DNA of 64,000 nt from the NCBI RefSeq assembly GCF_017876625.1, contig NZ_JAGIOH010000001.1, forward strand, positions 1,984,001-2,048,000, given 5' to 3'. This DNA is from Streptomyces syringium (lineage in GTDB: Bacteria; Actinomycetota; Actinomycetes; Streptomycetales; Streptomycetaceae). Positions 1 to 7,376 of this stretch are shown here, one piece after another; position 1 is the first letter of the stretch, and every line of letters starts with the position of its first letter. Below the pieces are notes generated by a model that did not search any database, was not told the DNA's origin, and was given only the letters and a program-made list of their open reading frames with translations. Made by a program: the position numbers and the translations under genes.

Positions 1-1
1 C

Positions 2-166
2 ACCCTCGGTGACCGGGTACGCGACGTGGTCGCCGGCGGTTTCCGCCTGATCGACCTGGTCGAACCGGAATGGCCCGCCTGGAACAACCAGGAGTGGGGC
101 GGCTGGTCCCCGCTGCGCGGCAACCTGATCCCGGGCACGGCGATCTTCGTCTGCGAGCGGGACTAG
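2..166 (+). CDS. SAM-dependent methyltransferase, C-terminal end only
   Basis: Only the last 54 residues lie in the window; the gene starts upstream. The frame reads through a Trp-rich tail (EPEWPAWNNQEWGGWSPLRG) and ends at TAG. I recognise this tail as the C-terminus of a common Streptomyces class I SAM-dependent methyltransferase family, where the Pro/Trp-rich stretch is followed by IPGTAIFVC. The methyl acceptor cannot be judged because the SAM-binding part is outside the window. hrpB begins 71 bases downstream on the same strand. Family assignment rests on memory of the tail, so confidence is moderate. Confidence 0.65.
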   Translation, partial: TLGDRVRDVVAGGFRLIDLVEPEWPAWNNQEWGGWSPLRGNLIPGTAIFVCERD

Positions 167-237
167 GCCCAGGGGGAAGAGGGACAGGGGGAAGCCCGGG
201 GCCCGGCCGTGCGCGCCGCTGGGCGAGACTGGGCCGT

Positions 238-2850
238 GTGATCCGCACCGAAGCCCTCGACCGCCTCCCCGTACGGACCGTGCTGCCCGCGCTCGCCCGG
301 GCGCTGGACGAGCACGGCGTGGCCGTGCTGTGCGCACCGCCCGGGACGGGCAAGACGACGCTGGTGCCGCTCGTGCTCGCCGGGCTCGCCGAACTCACGG
401 ACCCCGACGGTTCGGGCCCCGCCGCGCCCGTCCGGCGTGTCCTGGTCGCCGAGCCGCGCCGGATCGCCGCGCGGGCCGCGGCGCGGCGCATGGCGTGGCT
501 GCTCGGCGAGACCGTGCCGGGCGGCGGGGCCGGGGGCCCGGCAGACGGGCGCATCGGCTTCACGGTGCGCGGGGAGCGCCGGGTCGGGCCGCGGACCGTG
601 GTCGAGGTGGTCACGACGGGCGTGTTGTTGCAGCGGCTCCAGCGCGACCCCGAGCTGGCCGGCGTCGACGTCGTCGTCCTCGACGAGTGCCACGAACGGC
701 ATCTCGACGCCGATACCTCGGCCGCCTTCCTCCTCGACGTCCGGGCCGCCCTCCGGCCGGATCTGCGGCTCGTCGCGGCCTCCGCCACCACCGACGCGGA
801 GGGCTGGGCGCGGCTGCTCGGCGGCGCGCCGGTCGTTCAGGCGGAGGGCGTCTCCCATCCGGTGGAGGTGGTGTGGGCCCCGCCGGAGCGGCAGGTCCGG
901 CCGCCGCACGGCATGCGGGTGGACCCCGCCCTGCTGGAGCACGTCGCGGGCGTGGTGCGGCGGGCGCTGCGCGAGCGGGAGGGGGACGTGCTGTGTTTCC
1001 TGCCCGGTGTCGGGGAGATCGCGCGGGTCGCGGGGCGGCTGGGCGGGGCCGAGACCCTGGGCGCCGAGGTGCTCCAGGTCCACGGCCGTGCTCCGGCCGC
1101 CGTGCAGGACGCGGTGCTGGCGGGCGGCTCGGGGGGCCGGCGGGTGGTGCTGGCGACCTCGGTGGCGGAGTCGAGCCTGACCGTGCCCGGGGTGCGCGTC
1201 GTGGTCGACGCCGGACTCGCGCGGGAGCCGCGCACGGACCACGCGCGGGGGCTGAGCGCGCTCACGACCGTACGGGCGTCCCGGGCCTCCGCCCGGCAGC
1301 GCGCGGGGCGGGCGGGGCGCGAGGCGCCGGGCGCGGTGTACCGCTGCTGGGCGGAGGCGGACGACGCGCGGCTGCCCAGGTTCCCGGCGGCGGAGATCAC
1401 GGTGGCGGACCTGACGGCGTTCGCGCTGCAGGTCGCGTGCTGGGGCGACCCGGACGCGTCGGGCCTGGCGCTGCTCGACCCGCCGCCGTCCGGTGCGATG
1501 GCCGCCGCACGGGACGTGCTCGTGGCCACGGGCGCGGTCTCGGCGGACGGCCGGCCGACGCCGCGCGGTCGGCGGATGGCCCGGGTGGGTCTGCACCCGC
1601 GGCTGGCGCGTGCCCTGCTGGACGGCGCGCGGGAGGTGGGTGCGCGCCGGGCCGCGGAGGTGGTCGCGCTGCTGAGCGAGGAGCCGCCGCGGGAGTACGG
1701 GGACGATCTGGCGGCCGCGTGGCGCTCGGCGCGGCGCGGCGGCGACGCGTACGCCGCCCGGTGGCGTGCCGAGGCCCGGCGGCTGGAAGGCGCGGCCCGA
1801 GGCGCCGGGCCGGACGGGCCCGCCACCGGTGAGGACCCTGCGGCCACGGGCGCTCCCCGTACCGACGACGCCGTGGCCGGGCTGATCGCCGCGCTGGCAT
1901 TTCCGGAGCGGGTGGCGCGGGCGCGGGGGGAAGGGGCGTATCTCATGGCGTCCGGGACGGGTGCGGAGCTGGGCGAGGGGTCGCGGTTGCGCAGCGCGCG
2001 CTGGCTCGCGGTGGCCGTGGCGGACCGGCCCGTCACGGCCGCGTCGGCGCGCGTGCGGCTCGGCGCGGTGATCGACGAGGGCACCGCCCGGGAGGCGGCC
2101 GCGGCGCTCCACGACCGGGGCGAGGAGATCGTCTGGTCCGAGGAGCGGCGCGATGTGGTGGCGCGTCGCGTCGAGCGGCTGGGGGCGCTGGAGCTGGCCG
2201 AGCGTCCGCTGTCGTCTCCCGACCCGGAGCGCGTCGCGGCGGCCCTGCGGGAAGGGCTGCGGCGTGAGGGGCTGGGACTGCTGCGCTGGACGCCTGAGGC
2301 GGTCGGCCTCCGGCAGCGGCTGGCGTTCCTGCACGGCGCGTTGGGGGCACCGTGGCCGGACGTGTCCGACGCGGCCCTGCTGGAGAGCGCGGACGACTGG
2401 CTCGGCTGGGATCTGGGCCGGGCCCGCAAGCGGGCCGATCTGGAGCGGGTGAACGCCGGCACCGCGCTGGAGCGGCTTCTGCCGTGGGCGACGGGCGACG
2501 CCGCCCGCCTGGATGAGCTGGCCCCCGAGCGGATCGAGGTGCCGAGCGGCTCCCGCGTGCGGGTGGATTACGGGGGTGAGCAGCCGGTACTGGCGGTCAA
2601 GCTCCAGGAGCTGTTCGGCTGGCAGCAGACGCCGAGGCTGGCGGGCGGGCGCGTCCCCGTCCTCGTGCACCTGTTGTCGCCGGCCGGTCGCCCGGCGGCC
2701 GTCACGGCGGATCTCGCGTCGTTCTGGCAGGACGGCTACCGGTCCGTACGGGCCGAGCTGCGGGGCCGCTATCCCCGGCATCCGTGGCCGGAGGACCCGT
2801 CCACGGCCGCGCCTACGCGCCGGACGAACGCTCGTCGGTCCGGCGCGTAG
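238..2850 (+). CDS. hrpB: ATP-dependent helicase HrpB
   Basis: DEAH/DExH-type RNA helicase-like ATPase of the HrpB family, about 870 residues, slightly longer than usual. Walker A is PPGTGKTT (about residues 34-41), motif II is DECH, motif III is SATTD, and the helicase C-terminal half carries SVAESSLTVPGV and the QRAGRAGR motif VI. The HrpB-specific C-terminal domain follows. An upstream in-frame ATG at 70 lies inside the preceding methyltransferase gene and would add a low-complexity Gly/Pro/Arg stretch not typical of the family, so I chose GTG at 238 (VIRTEALDRLPV). The cellular role of HrpB in actinobacteria is poorly known. The stop codon lies inside a long terminator-like hairpin. Confidence 0.93.
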   Translation: MIRTEALDRLPVRTVLPALARALDEHGVAVLCAPPGTGKTTLVPLVLAGLAELTDPDGSGPAAPVRRVLVAEPRRIAARAAARRMAWLLGETVPGGGAGGPADGRIGFTVRGERRVGPRTVVEVVTTGVLLQRLQRDPELAGVDVVVLDECHERHLDADTSAAFLLDVRAALRPDLRLVAASATTDAEGWARLLGGAPVVQAEGVSHPVEVVWAPPERQVRPPHGMRVDPALLEHVAGVVRRALREREGDVLCFLPGVGEIARVAGRLGGAETLGAEVLQVHGRAPAAVQDAVLAGGSGGRRVVLATSVAESSLTVPGVRVVVDAGLAREPRTDHARGLSALTTVRASRASARQRAGRAGREAPGAVYRCWAEADDARLPRFPAAEITVADLTAFALQVACWGDPDASGLALLDPPPSGAMAAARDVLVATGAVSADGRPTPRGRRMARVGLHPRLARALLDGAREVGARRAAEVVALLSEEPPREYGDDLAAAWRSARRGGDAYAARWRAEARRLEGAARGAGPDGPATGEDPAATGAPRTDDAVAGLIAALAFPERVARARGEGAYLMASGTGAELGEGSRLRSARWLAVAVADRPVTAASARVRLGAVIDEGTAREAAAALHDRGEEIVWSEERRDVVARRVERLGALELAERPLSSPDPERVAAALREGLRREGLGLLRWTPEAVGLRQRLAFLHGALGAPWPDVSDAALLESADDWLGWDLGRARKRADLERVNAGTALERLLPWATGDAARLDELAPERIEVPSGSRVRVDYGGEQPVLAVKLQELFGWQQTPRLAGGRVPVLVHLLSPAGRPAAVTADLASFWQDGYRSVRAELRGRYPRHPWPEDPSTAAPTRRTNARRSGA

Positions 2851-2854
2851 GCGC
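2809..2854 (+). terminator. Long hairpin overlapping the hrpB stop codon
   Basis: A perfect 16-bp inverted repeat (GCGCCTACGCGCCGGA at 2809-2824 and its complement at 2839-2854) encloses a 14-base loop. The right arm contains the hrpB stop codon TAG at 2848-2850. It sits between convergent genes (hrpB and the small minus-strand gene ending at 2905), so it probably acts as a bidirectional terminator. There is no T-tract, as is common in Streptomyces. Confidence 0.7.
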
Positions 2855-2904
2855 GGGGGTGAAGCCCGGAGGGCGGGGGCCGGCTCGCCCCTGGGGGCGG
2901 GCGG

Positions 2905-3096
2905 TCAGGGGAGATACCTCTCGATGGCGGCGGAGCCCTGTTCCTCCATGAGGCGCTTGGCGGCCTCGACCCGCTCCGGCGTGACGTCCCTGCCGGATGC
3001 CATGACCAGGTCCTCGGGGTCGAACGGCCGCTCTCCCCCGGTGTAGAGCTGCCGGGGCCTGGATGCGGTGGACTTCTCCTCTGGACTCTCCTTCAC
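2905..3096 (-). CDS. Small conserved hypothetical protein, 63 aa
   Basis: The start is GTG at 3096, eight bases downstream of a strong AAGGAGG ribosome site. That is far more convincing than the longer open frame running into the upstream gene. The product is a hydrophilic charged 63-residue protein with no signal peptide or membrane segment: a basic, Ser/Pro-containing N-terminus, then DVTPERVEAAKRLMEEQG, which should form a helix, ending in IERYLP. I recognise no domain. It stands alone between hrpB (convergent) and the DUF3068 gene (same strand, 95 bases upstream). The ribosome site and codon bias make it a real gene; function is unknown. Confidence 0.72.
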   Translation of the reverse strand: MKESPEEKSTASRPRQLYTGGERPFDPEDLVMASGRDVTPERVEAAKRLMEEQGSAAIERYLP

Positions 3097-3191
3097 GGTG
3101 AGCCTCCTTGGTCGGCGTGCCCCCGCCGGGGGCCCGGCGCTTCGGGTTTCCCTCCATCCTGTGCCCGTTGCCCGGCAAACGCACGACGATC

Positions 3192-4157
3192 TCACCGCGG
3201 ATGTGTCGCCCCGCCCGGGGCGGGGCGGCGTGAGCGGGCTTCGAGGGCGACGGACAGGGCCAGCAGCACGACGCCGACGGCGACGAAGCCCCAGGGCAGG
3301 TACGTGGTGAGCAGCAGGACCAGCTGCCGCTGGGACTTCACGAGCCGGGCCGTGTCGTCGGCGTAGTCCGGGCGCAGCTTCACATGACCGGCGAAGGCGG
3401 TGATCGGTTTCTTCTCCGGGTGGCCGGTCCAGCGCATCTGGGTGTGGTGGCGTTCCTCGGCGTTGACGGGGGCGCCCGTGGTGGGCTCGACCCAGAACAT
3501 GCGCGTGGTGGTGTACCAGTTCTCCAGGCCGAGCTGCCGGACCGTGTCGGGGCTGATGCCGAGCGGCAGCGTCCGGGGCAGCGGGACCTTCGTCCAGGGG
3601 ACGGTCTGCTCGAAGTAGTAGACCTCCATCCCGCGGTAGGTGCGGGTGCCCTGGTAGTGAATGGGCGCGGAGGTGCGGGTCTGCATGTCGAAGTACCGGT
3701 AGTCCCGCTTCTCGACGAGGAAGGGCCACTTGTACGCGATGCCCTCACGGCGTACGGGGGTGCCGTCGACGTGCTCGCCGCCCGCGTGCACGGGCTGCTG
3801 GGTGTGTCCGTCGAAGACATAGCGCTCGGGGATCCGGGAGACCATCTTTCCGTCGGGCCCCGCGATGTAGGTGAGGGTGTCCCAGACGACGGCGTCGCGG
3901 CCGGTCTCCTTCTTGACCTTCCTGGCCTGCTCGACATTGCCCTTGAGGGTCTGGATCACGGTGACCTTGGAGACCTTCTTGGGTTCGAGGGTGGCGTAGT
4001 CGACGAGGGTGGCGTCCTTCGCCTCGGTGACGACCGCCTGATAGCGCCCGGCGGGGACCTTCGCCAGCCGGGGAAAGGCGTACCAGCGCAGCAGCGGCGA
4101 CAGGGCGGCGAAGAAGACGGCGAGGGCGAGGAGGACCAGGCTCGCTTTGCGGCGCAT
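3192..4157 (-). CDS. DUF3068 (PorA-family) membrane-anchored protein
   Basis: A 321-residue protein with an N-terminal membrane segment or uncleaved signal (about residues 5-25, LVLLALAVFFAALSPLLRW) and a C-terminal membrane segment (about 280-305), leaving a large extracytoplasmic middle part. The aromatic, Tyr/Trp-rich middle (GMEVYYFEQTVPW, WYTTTRMFWVEPTTGAPVN) is characteristic of the DUF3068 family of actinobacteria, which is named after a mycolata porin family although Streptomyces has no mycomembrane. The ATG is preceded by GGGAGG. It lies 15 bases after the small membrane-protein gene at 4173-4307 and is presumably co-transcribed with it. Biochemical role unknown. Confidence 0.85.
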   Translation of the reverse strand: MRRKASLVLLALAVFFAALSPLLRWYAFPRLAKVPAGRYQAVVTEAKDATLVDYATLEPKKVSKVTVIQTLKGNVEQARKVKKETGRDAVVWDTLTYIAGPDGKMVSRIPERYVFDGHTQQPVHAGGEHVDGTPVRREGIAYKWPFLVEKRDYRYFDMQTRTSAPIHYQGTRTYRGMEVYYFEQTVPWTKVPLPRTLPLGISPDTVRQLGLENWYTTTRMFWVEPTTGAPVNAEERHHTQMRWTGHPEKKPITAFAGHVKLRPDYADDTARLVKSQRQLVLLLTTYLPWGFVAVGVVLLALSVALEARSRRPAPGGATHPR

Positions 4158-4172
4158 GGCGGGGCCTCCCGG

Positions 4173-4307
4173 TCAGGGGTGCGCGGGAGGGGAGGTCAGC
4201 AGGGGCTTCGGCGAGGTCTCGCCGTCGGGCGGGCCGACGGCGGTGAGGGTGAAGACGAGCGCGAGGGCGGCGGCCAGTCCGATGGCCGCGGCGGCCAGTG
4301 CGCGCAT
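4173..4307 (-). CDS. Small membrane protein, SPW_0924-like
   Basis: A 44-residue protein with one hydrophobic helix (about residues 3-24, AAAAIGLAAALALVFTLTAVG) and a Pro/Ser/Thr-rich tail. The ATG at 4307 follows a GGGAGG site. It lies 15 bases upstream of the DUF3068 gene on the same strand. I recall a conserved Streptomyces small-protein family, annotated SPW_0924, with this size, sequence style and neighbourhood. The topology suggests a single-pass membrane protein, perhaps a partner of the DUF3068 protein, but nothing in the sequence shows a function. Confidence 0.75.
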   Translation of the reverse strand: MRALAAAAIGLAAALALVFTLTAVGPPDGETSPKPLLTSPPAHP

Positions 4308-4438
4308 GCTCGGCCTCCCGGAAGCTGATGGGGCGTCAGGGAAAAGAGGTGCGGGCACCGTAGCAACGCCGGGCGCGGATGAGAACACCTGCCGACGAGG
4401 CGACTCCCCCACCGGCGGCCCCCTGGCCCCCGACACAC

Positions 4439-4475
4439 CACCGCCCCCTTGCCGCAGTGCGGCAAGGGGGCGGTG
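4439..4475 (-). terminator. Terminator downstream of polA
   Basis: A perfect 17-bp stem (CACCGCCCCCTTGCCGC, 4439-4455) with a three-base loop AGT pairs with 4459-4475. It begins 22 bases past the polA stop codon and separates polA from the small membrane-protein gene. Confidence 0.85.
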
Positions 4476-4497
4476 AACGCACGCCGGGGAAGGGGCG

Positions 4498-7233
4498 TCA
4501 GTGCGCCGCGGACTCCCAGTCCCCGCCGACACCGACCGACACGTCCAGCGCCGCGCGCAGCTCGACGGCCCCCGCCATCTCGCGGCGGACCAGCTCCTCC
4601 ACCCGCTCACGCTCGCCCGGAGCGATCTCCAGCACGATTTCGTCGTGCACCTGGAGCAGCATCCGCGACGTGAGCCGCTCGGCCTCCAGCGCCTCCGCCA
4701 CCCGCAGCATCGCGATCTTCACGATGTCGGCGGCCGTGCCCTGGATCGGGGCGTTCAGCGCCATCCGCTCGGCCATCTCACGACGCTGACGGTTGTCGCT
4801 GTTGAGGTCCGGGAGATAGCGGCGACGGCCCAGCATCGTCTCCGTGTAACCCGTGGCACGGGCCTCCTCGACGGCCCGCTGGAGATAGTCCCGCACCCCG
4901 CCGAACCGCTCGAAGAACGTGTCCATCAGCCTGCGCGCCTCGTCCGGCGCGATGTTCAGCTGCTGCGACAGACCGAACGCCGACAACCCGTACGCCAAGC
5001 CGTACGACATGGCCTTGATCTTGCGGCGCATCTCCGGGTCGACCTCGGACTTGGCGACACCGAAGACCTGCGAGGCAACCGTGGTGTGCAGATCCTCACC
5101 CGACGCGAACGCCTCGATCAGACCCGCGTCCTCGGACAGATGCGCCATGACCCGCAGCTCGATCTGGCTGTAGTCGGCCGTCATCAGCTCCTGGAAACCC
5201 TCACCCACCACGAAGCCCCGGCGGATGGCCCGGCCCTCGTCCGTCCGCACCGGGATGTTCTGCAGATTGGGGTCCGTGGAGGACAGCCGGCCCGTCGCCG
5301 CCACCGTCTGGTTGAACGTCGTGTGAATGCGCCCGTCGGGAGCGATGGCCTTGATCAGGCCCTCGACCGTGGACCGCAGCTTCGACTGCTCCCGGTGCCG
5401 CAGCATGATCACCGGGAGTTCGTTCTCCGTCTGGGCCGCGAGCCAGGCCAGCGCGTCCGCGTCCGTCGTGTACCCGGTCTTGGTCTTCTTCGTCCGCGGC
5501 AGGCCCAGCTCGCCGAACAGCACCTCCTGGAGCTGCTTGGGCGAACCCAGATTGAACTCACGGCCCGCCGCCGCGTGCGCCTCCTTCACCGCCTGCTGCA
5601 CCGCGCCCGCGAACTGCTGCTCCATCCGCTCCAGCCAGCCCCGGTCCGCGGCGATACCCGCCCGCTCCAACCGGGCCAGCAGCGCGCTCGTCGGCAGCTC
5701 CACATCCGTGAGCAGCTCCGCCGCGCCCACGTCCTTCAGCCGGCCCGTGAAGGCCTCACCGAGATCGAGGACCGTACGGGCCCGGCCCATGAGGGCGTCG
5801 GCCTCCGCCTGCTCATCGGCACCGAAGGCCAGCTGGCCGTCGCCCGCGGCGGCCGTGGCCAGCTCACGGCCCAGATACTCCACCGACAGCGCGTCCAGGG
5901 CGAACGAACGGCGCCCCGGCTTGACCAGATAAGCGGCCAGCGCGGTGTCCATCGTGACGCCCGCGACCGACCAGCCGTGCTCGGCGAAGACCCGCATGGC
6001 GGCCTTCGCGTCATGCATCACCTTGGGCCGGGCGGCATCCGCGCTCCACGCGGCGAACGCCCGCTCATCGGCCTCGTCCACCTGCGACGGATCGAACCAG
6101 GCCGCGGGGCCCTCACCCGTCGCCAGAGCGATCTCGGCGACCCGGCCGCTGCCCTGCGACCAGCTGTCGACCATGGCCAGCCCCAACGGGGCAGCGCCGT
6201 GCTCGGCCAGCCACGGCGCCAGCTCCCCCGCGCCCAGCACCACACCGTCCACCTCGGCCCCGGCGGCCGGAGCGGCCTCCTCGGCCTGCTCCGCACCCGG
6301 GTCCGCCGCCAGCAGCCGGTCCCGCAGACCCTGGTTACGGATCTCCAGCCGCTCCAGGAACGTCGTCAGCGCCAGCCGGTCGTACGCCGCACGGCACAGC
6401 TCCTCCGGACGGGTCGAGAGCTGCACGTCCCGCACCATCTCGGTGAGCCGGCGGTTGAGCTTGACGGCCTCCAGATGATCACGGAGGTTCTGCCCGGCCT
6501 TGCCCTTGACCTCGTCGACCCGCTCCACCAGCTCGGCGAACGACCCGAACTGGGTGATCCACTTGGTGGCGGTCTTCTCCCCCACACCCGGGATACCCGG
6601 CAGATTGTCCGACGGGTCACCGCGCAGCGCCGCGAAGTCCGGATACTGCTGCGGCGACAGGCCGTACTTCTCCTCGACCTTCTCCGGCGTGAACCGCGTC
6701 AGCTCCGAGACGCCCTTCGTCGGATACAGCACCGTGACCCGGTCACTGACCAGCTGGAACGAGTCACGGTCACCGGTGACGATCAGAACGTCGAACCCCT
6801 CGGCCTCCGCCTCGGTGGCCAGCGTGGCGATGACGTCATCGGCCTCGAAACCGTCCACCGCGAACCGCCGCACGGACATCGTGTCCAGCAGCTCGCCGAT
6901 CAGATCGACCTGCCCCTTGAACTCGTCCGGCGTCTTCGAACGCGTCGCCTTGTACTCCGGGAACTCCTCCGACCGCCACGTCTTGCGCGACACGTCGAAC
7001 GCCACCGCGAAATGCGTCGGCCGCTCGTCACGCAGCGTATTGGCCAGCATCGACGCGAAGCCGTACACCGCGTTCGTCGGCTGACCGCCGGACGTCGTGA
7101 AATTCTCCGCCGGCAGCGCGAAGAACGCGCGATACGCCATGGAGTGCCCGTCCATCAGGAGCAGACGCGGACGGCCTCCCTCCACTGCCTCGGTGCCGGT
7201 CGTCTCGTTCGTCTTCGATGCCTTTGCTGCCAC
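4498..7233 (-). CDS. polA: DNA polymerase I
   Basis: A 911-residue family A DNA polymerase for gap repair and Okazaki-fragment processing. The N-terminal 5' nuclease domain (about 1-300) carries LLLMDGHSMAYRAFFAL, VTGDRDSFQLV and the helix-hairpin-helix around GIPGVGEKTATKW. The polymerase domain has motif A DYSQIELR (about 686), motif B RRKIKAMSYGLAYG and motif C QVHDEIVLE (about 860). The middle exonuclease-like domain lacks the DxE motif, so proofreading is probably absent, as in other actinobacterial and Taq-type enzymes. I chose GTG at 7233 (VAAKASKTNE) because the family N-terminus fits there; an upstream in-frame ATG adds 14 unlikely residues. Confidence 0.97.
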   Translation of the reverse strand: MAAKASKTNETTGTEAVEGGRPRLLLMDGHSMAYRAFFALPAENFTTSGGQPTNAVYGFASMLANTLRDERPTHFAVAFDVSRKTWRSEEFPEYKATRSKTPDEFKGQVDLIGELLDTMSVRRFAVDGFEADDVIATLATEAEAEGFDVLIVTGDRDSFQLVSDRVTVLYPTKGVSELTRFTPEKVEEKYGLSPQQYPDFAALRGDPSDNLPGIPGVGEKTATKWITQFGSFAELVERVDEVKGKAGQNLRDHLEAVKLNRRLTEMVRDVQLSTRPEELCRAAYDRLALTTFLERLEIRNQGLRDRLLAADPGAEQAEEAAPAAGAEVDGVVLGAGELAPWLAEHGAAPLGLAMVDSWSQGSGRVAEIALATGEGPAAWFDPSQVDEADERAFAAWSADAARPKVMHDAKAAMRVFAEHGWSVAGVTMDTALAAYLVKPGRRSFALDALSVEYLGRELATAAAGDGQLAFGADEQAEADALMGRARTVLDLGEAFTGRLKDVGAAELLTDVELPTSALLARLERAGIAADRGWLERMEQQFAGAVQQAVKEAHAAAGREFNLGSPKQLQEVLFGELGLPRTKKTKTGYTTDADALAWLAAQTENELPVIMLRHREQSKLRSTVEGLIKAIAPDGRIHTTFNQTVAATGRLSSTDPNLQNIPVRTDEGRAIRRGFVVGEGFQELMTADYSQIELRVMAHLSEDAGLIEAFASGEDLHTTVASQVFGVAKSEVDPEMRRKIKAMSYGLAYGLSAFGLSQQLNIAPDEARRLMDTFFERFGGVRDYLQRAVEEARATGYTETMLGRRRYLPDLNSDNRQRREMAERMALNAPIQGTAADIVKIAMLRVAEALEAERLTSRMLLQVHDEIVLEIAPGERERVEELVRREMAGAVELRAALDVSVGVGGDWESAAH

Positions 7234-7376
7234 GCCCCCGATCCTGCCACGGCCCACTGACAATCCCGGCCACACGCCCGCCCCCGCAGCGGGCTGTCAG
7301 CGGTCCGTCAGCGGGCCGTGACAGGATCGACCCCGTACGAATCACGTACACACCGACCCGCTCAAGGGGGAGCGAG

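Noticed and set aside
4501..7260. A 919-codon open frame opposite polA
   Set aside because: It mirrors polA codon for codon, is Arg/Leu/His-rich without any family motif, and arises from the G/C third-position bias of the real gene. The same holds for the long frames opposite gltB (59104-62814), pepN (36462-39758) and the GH101 gene.
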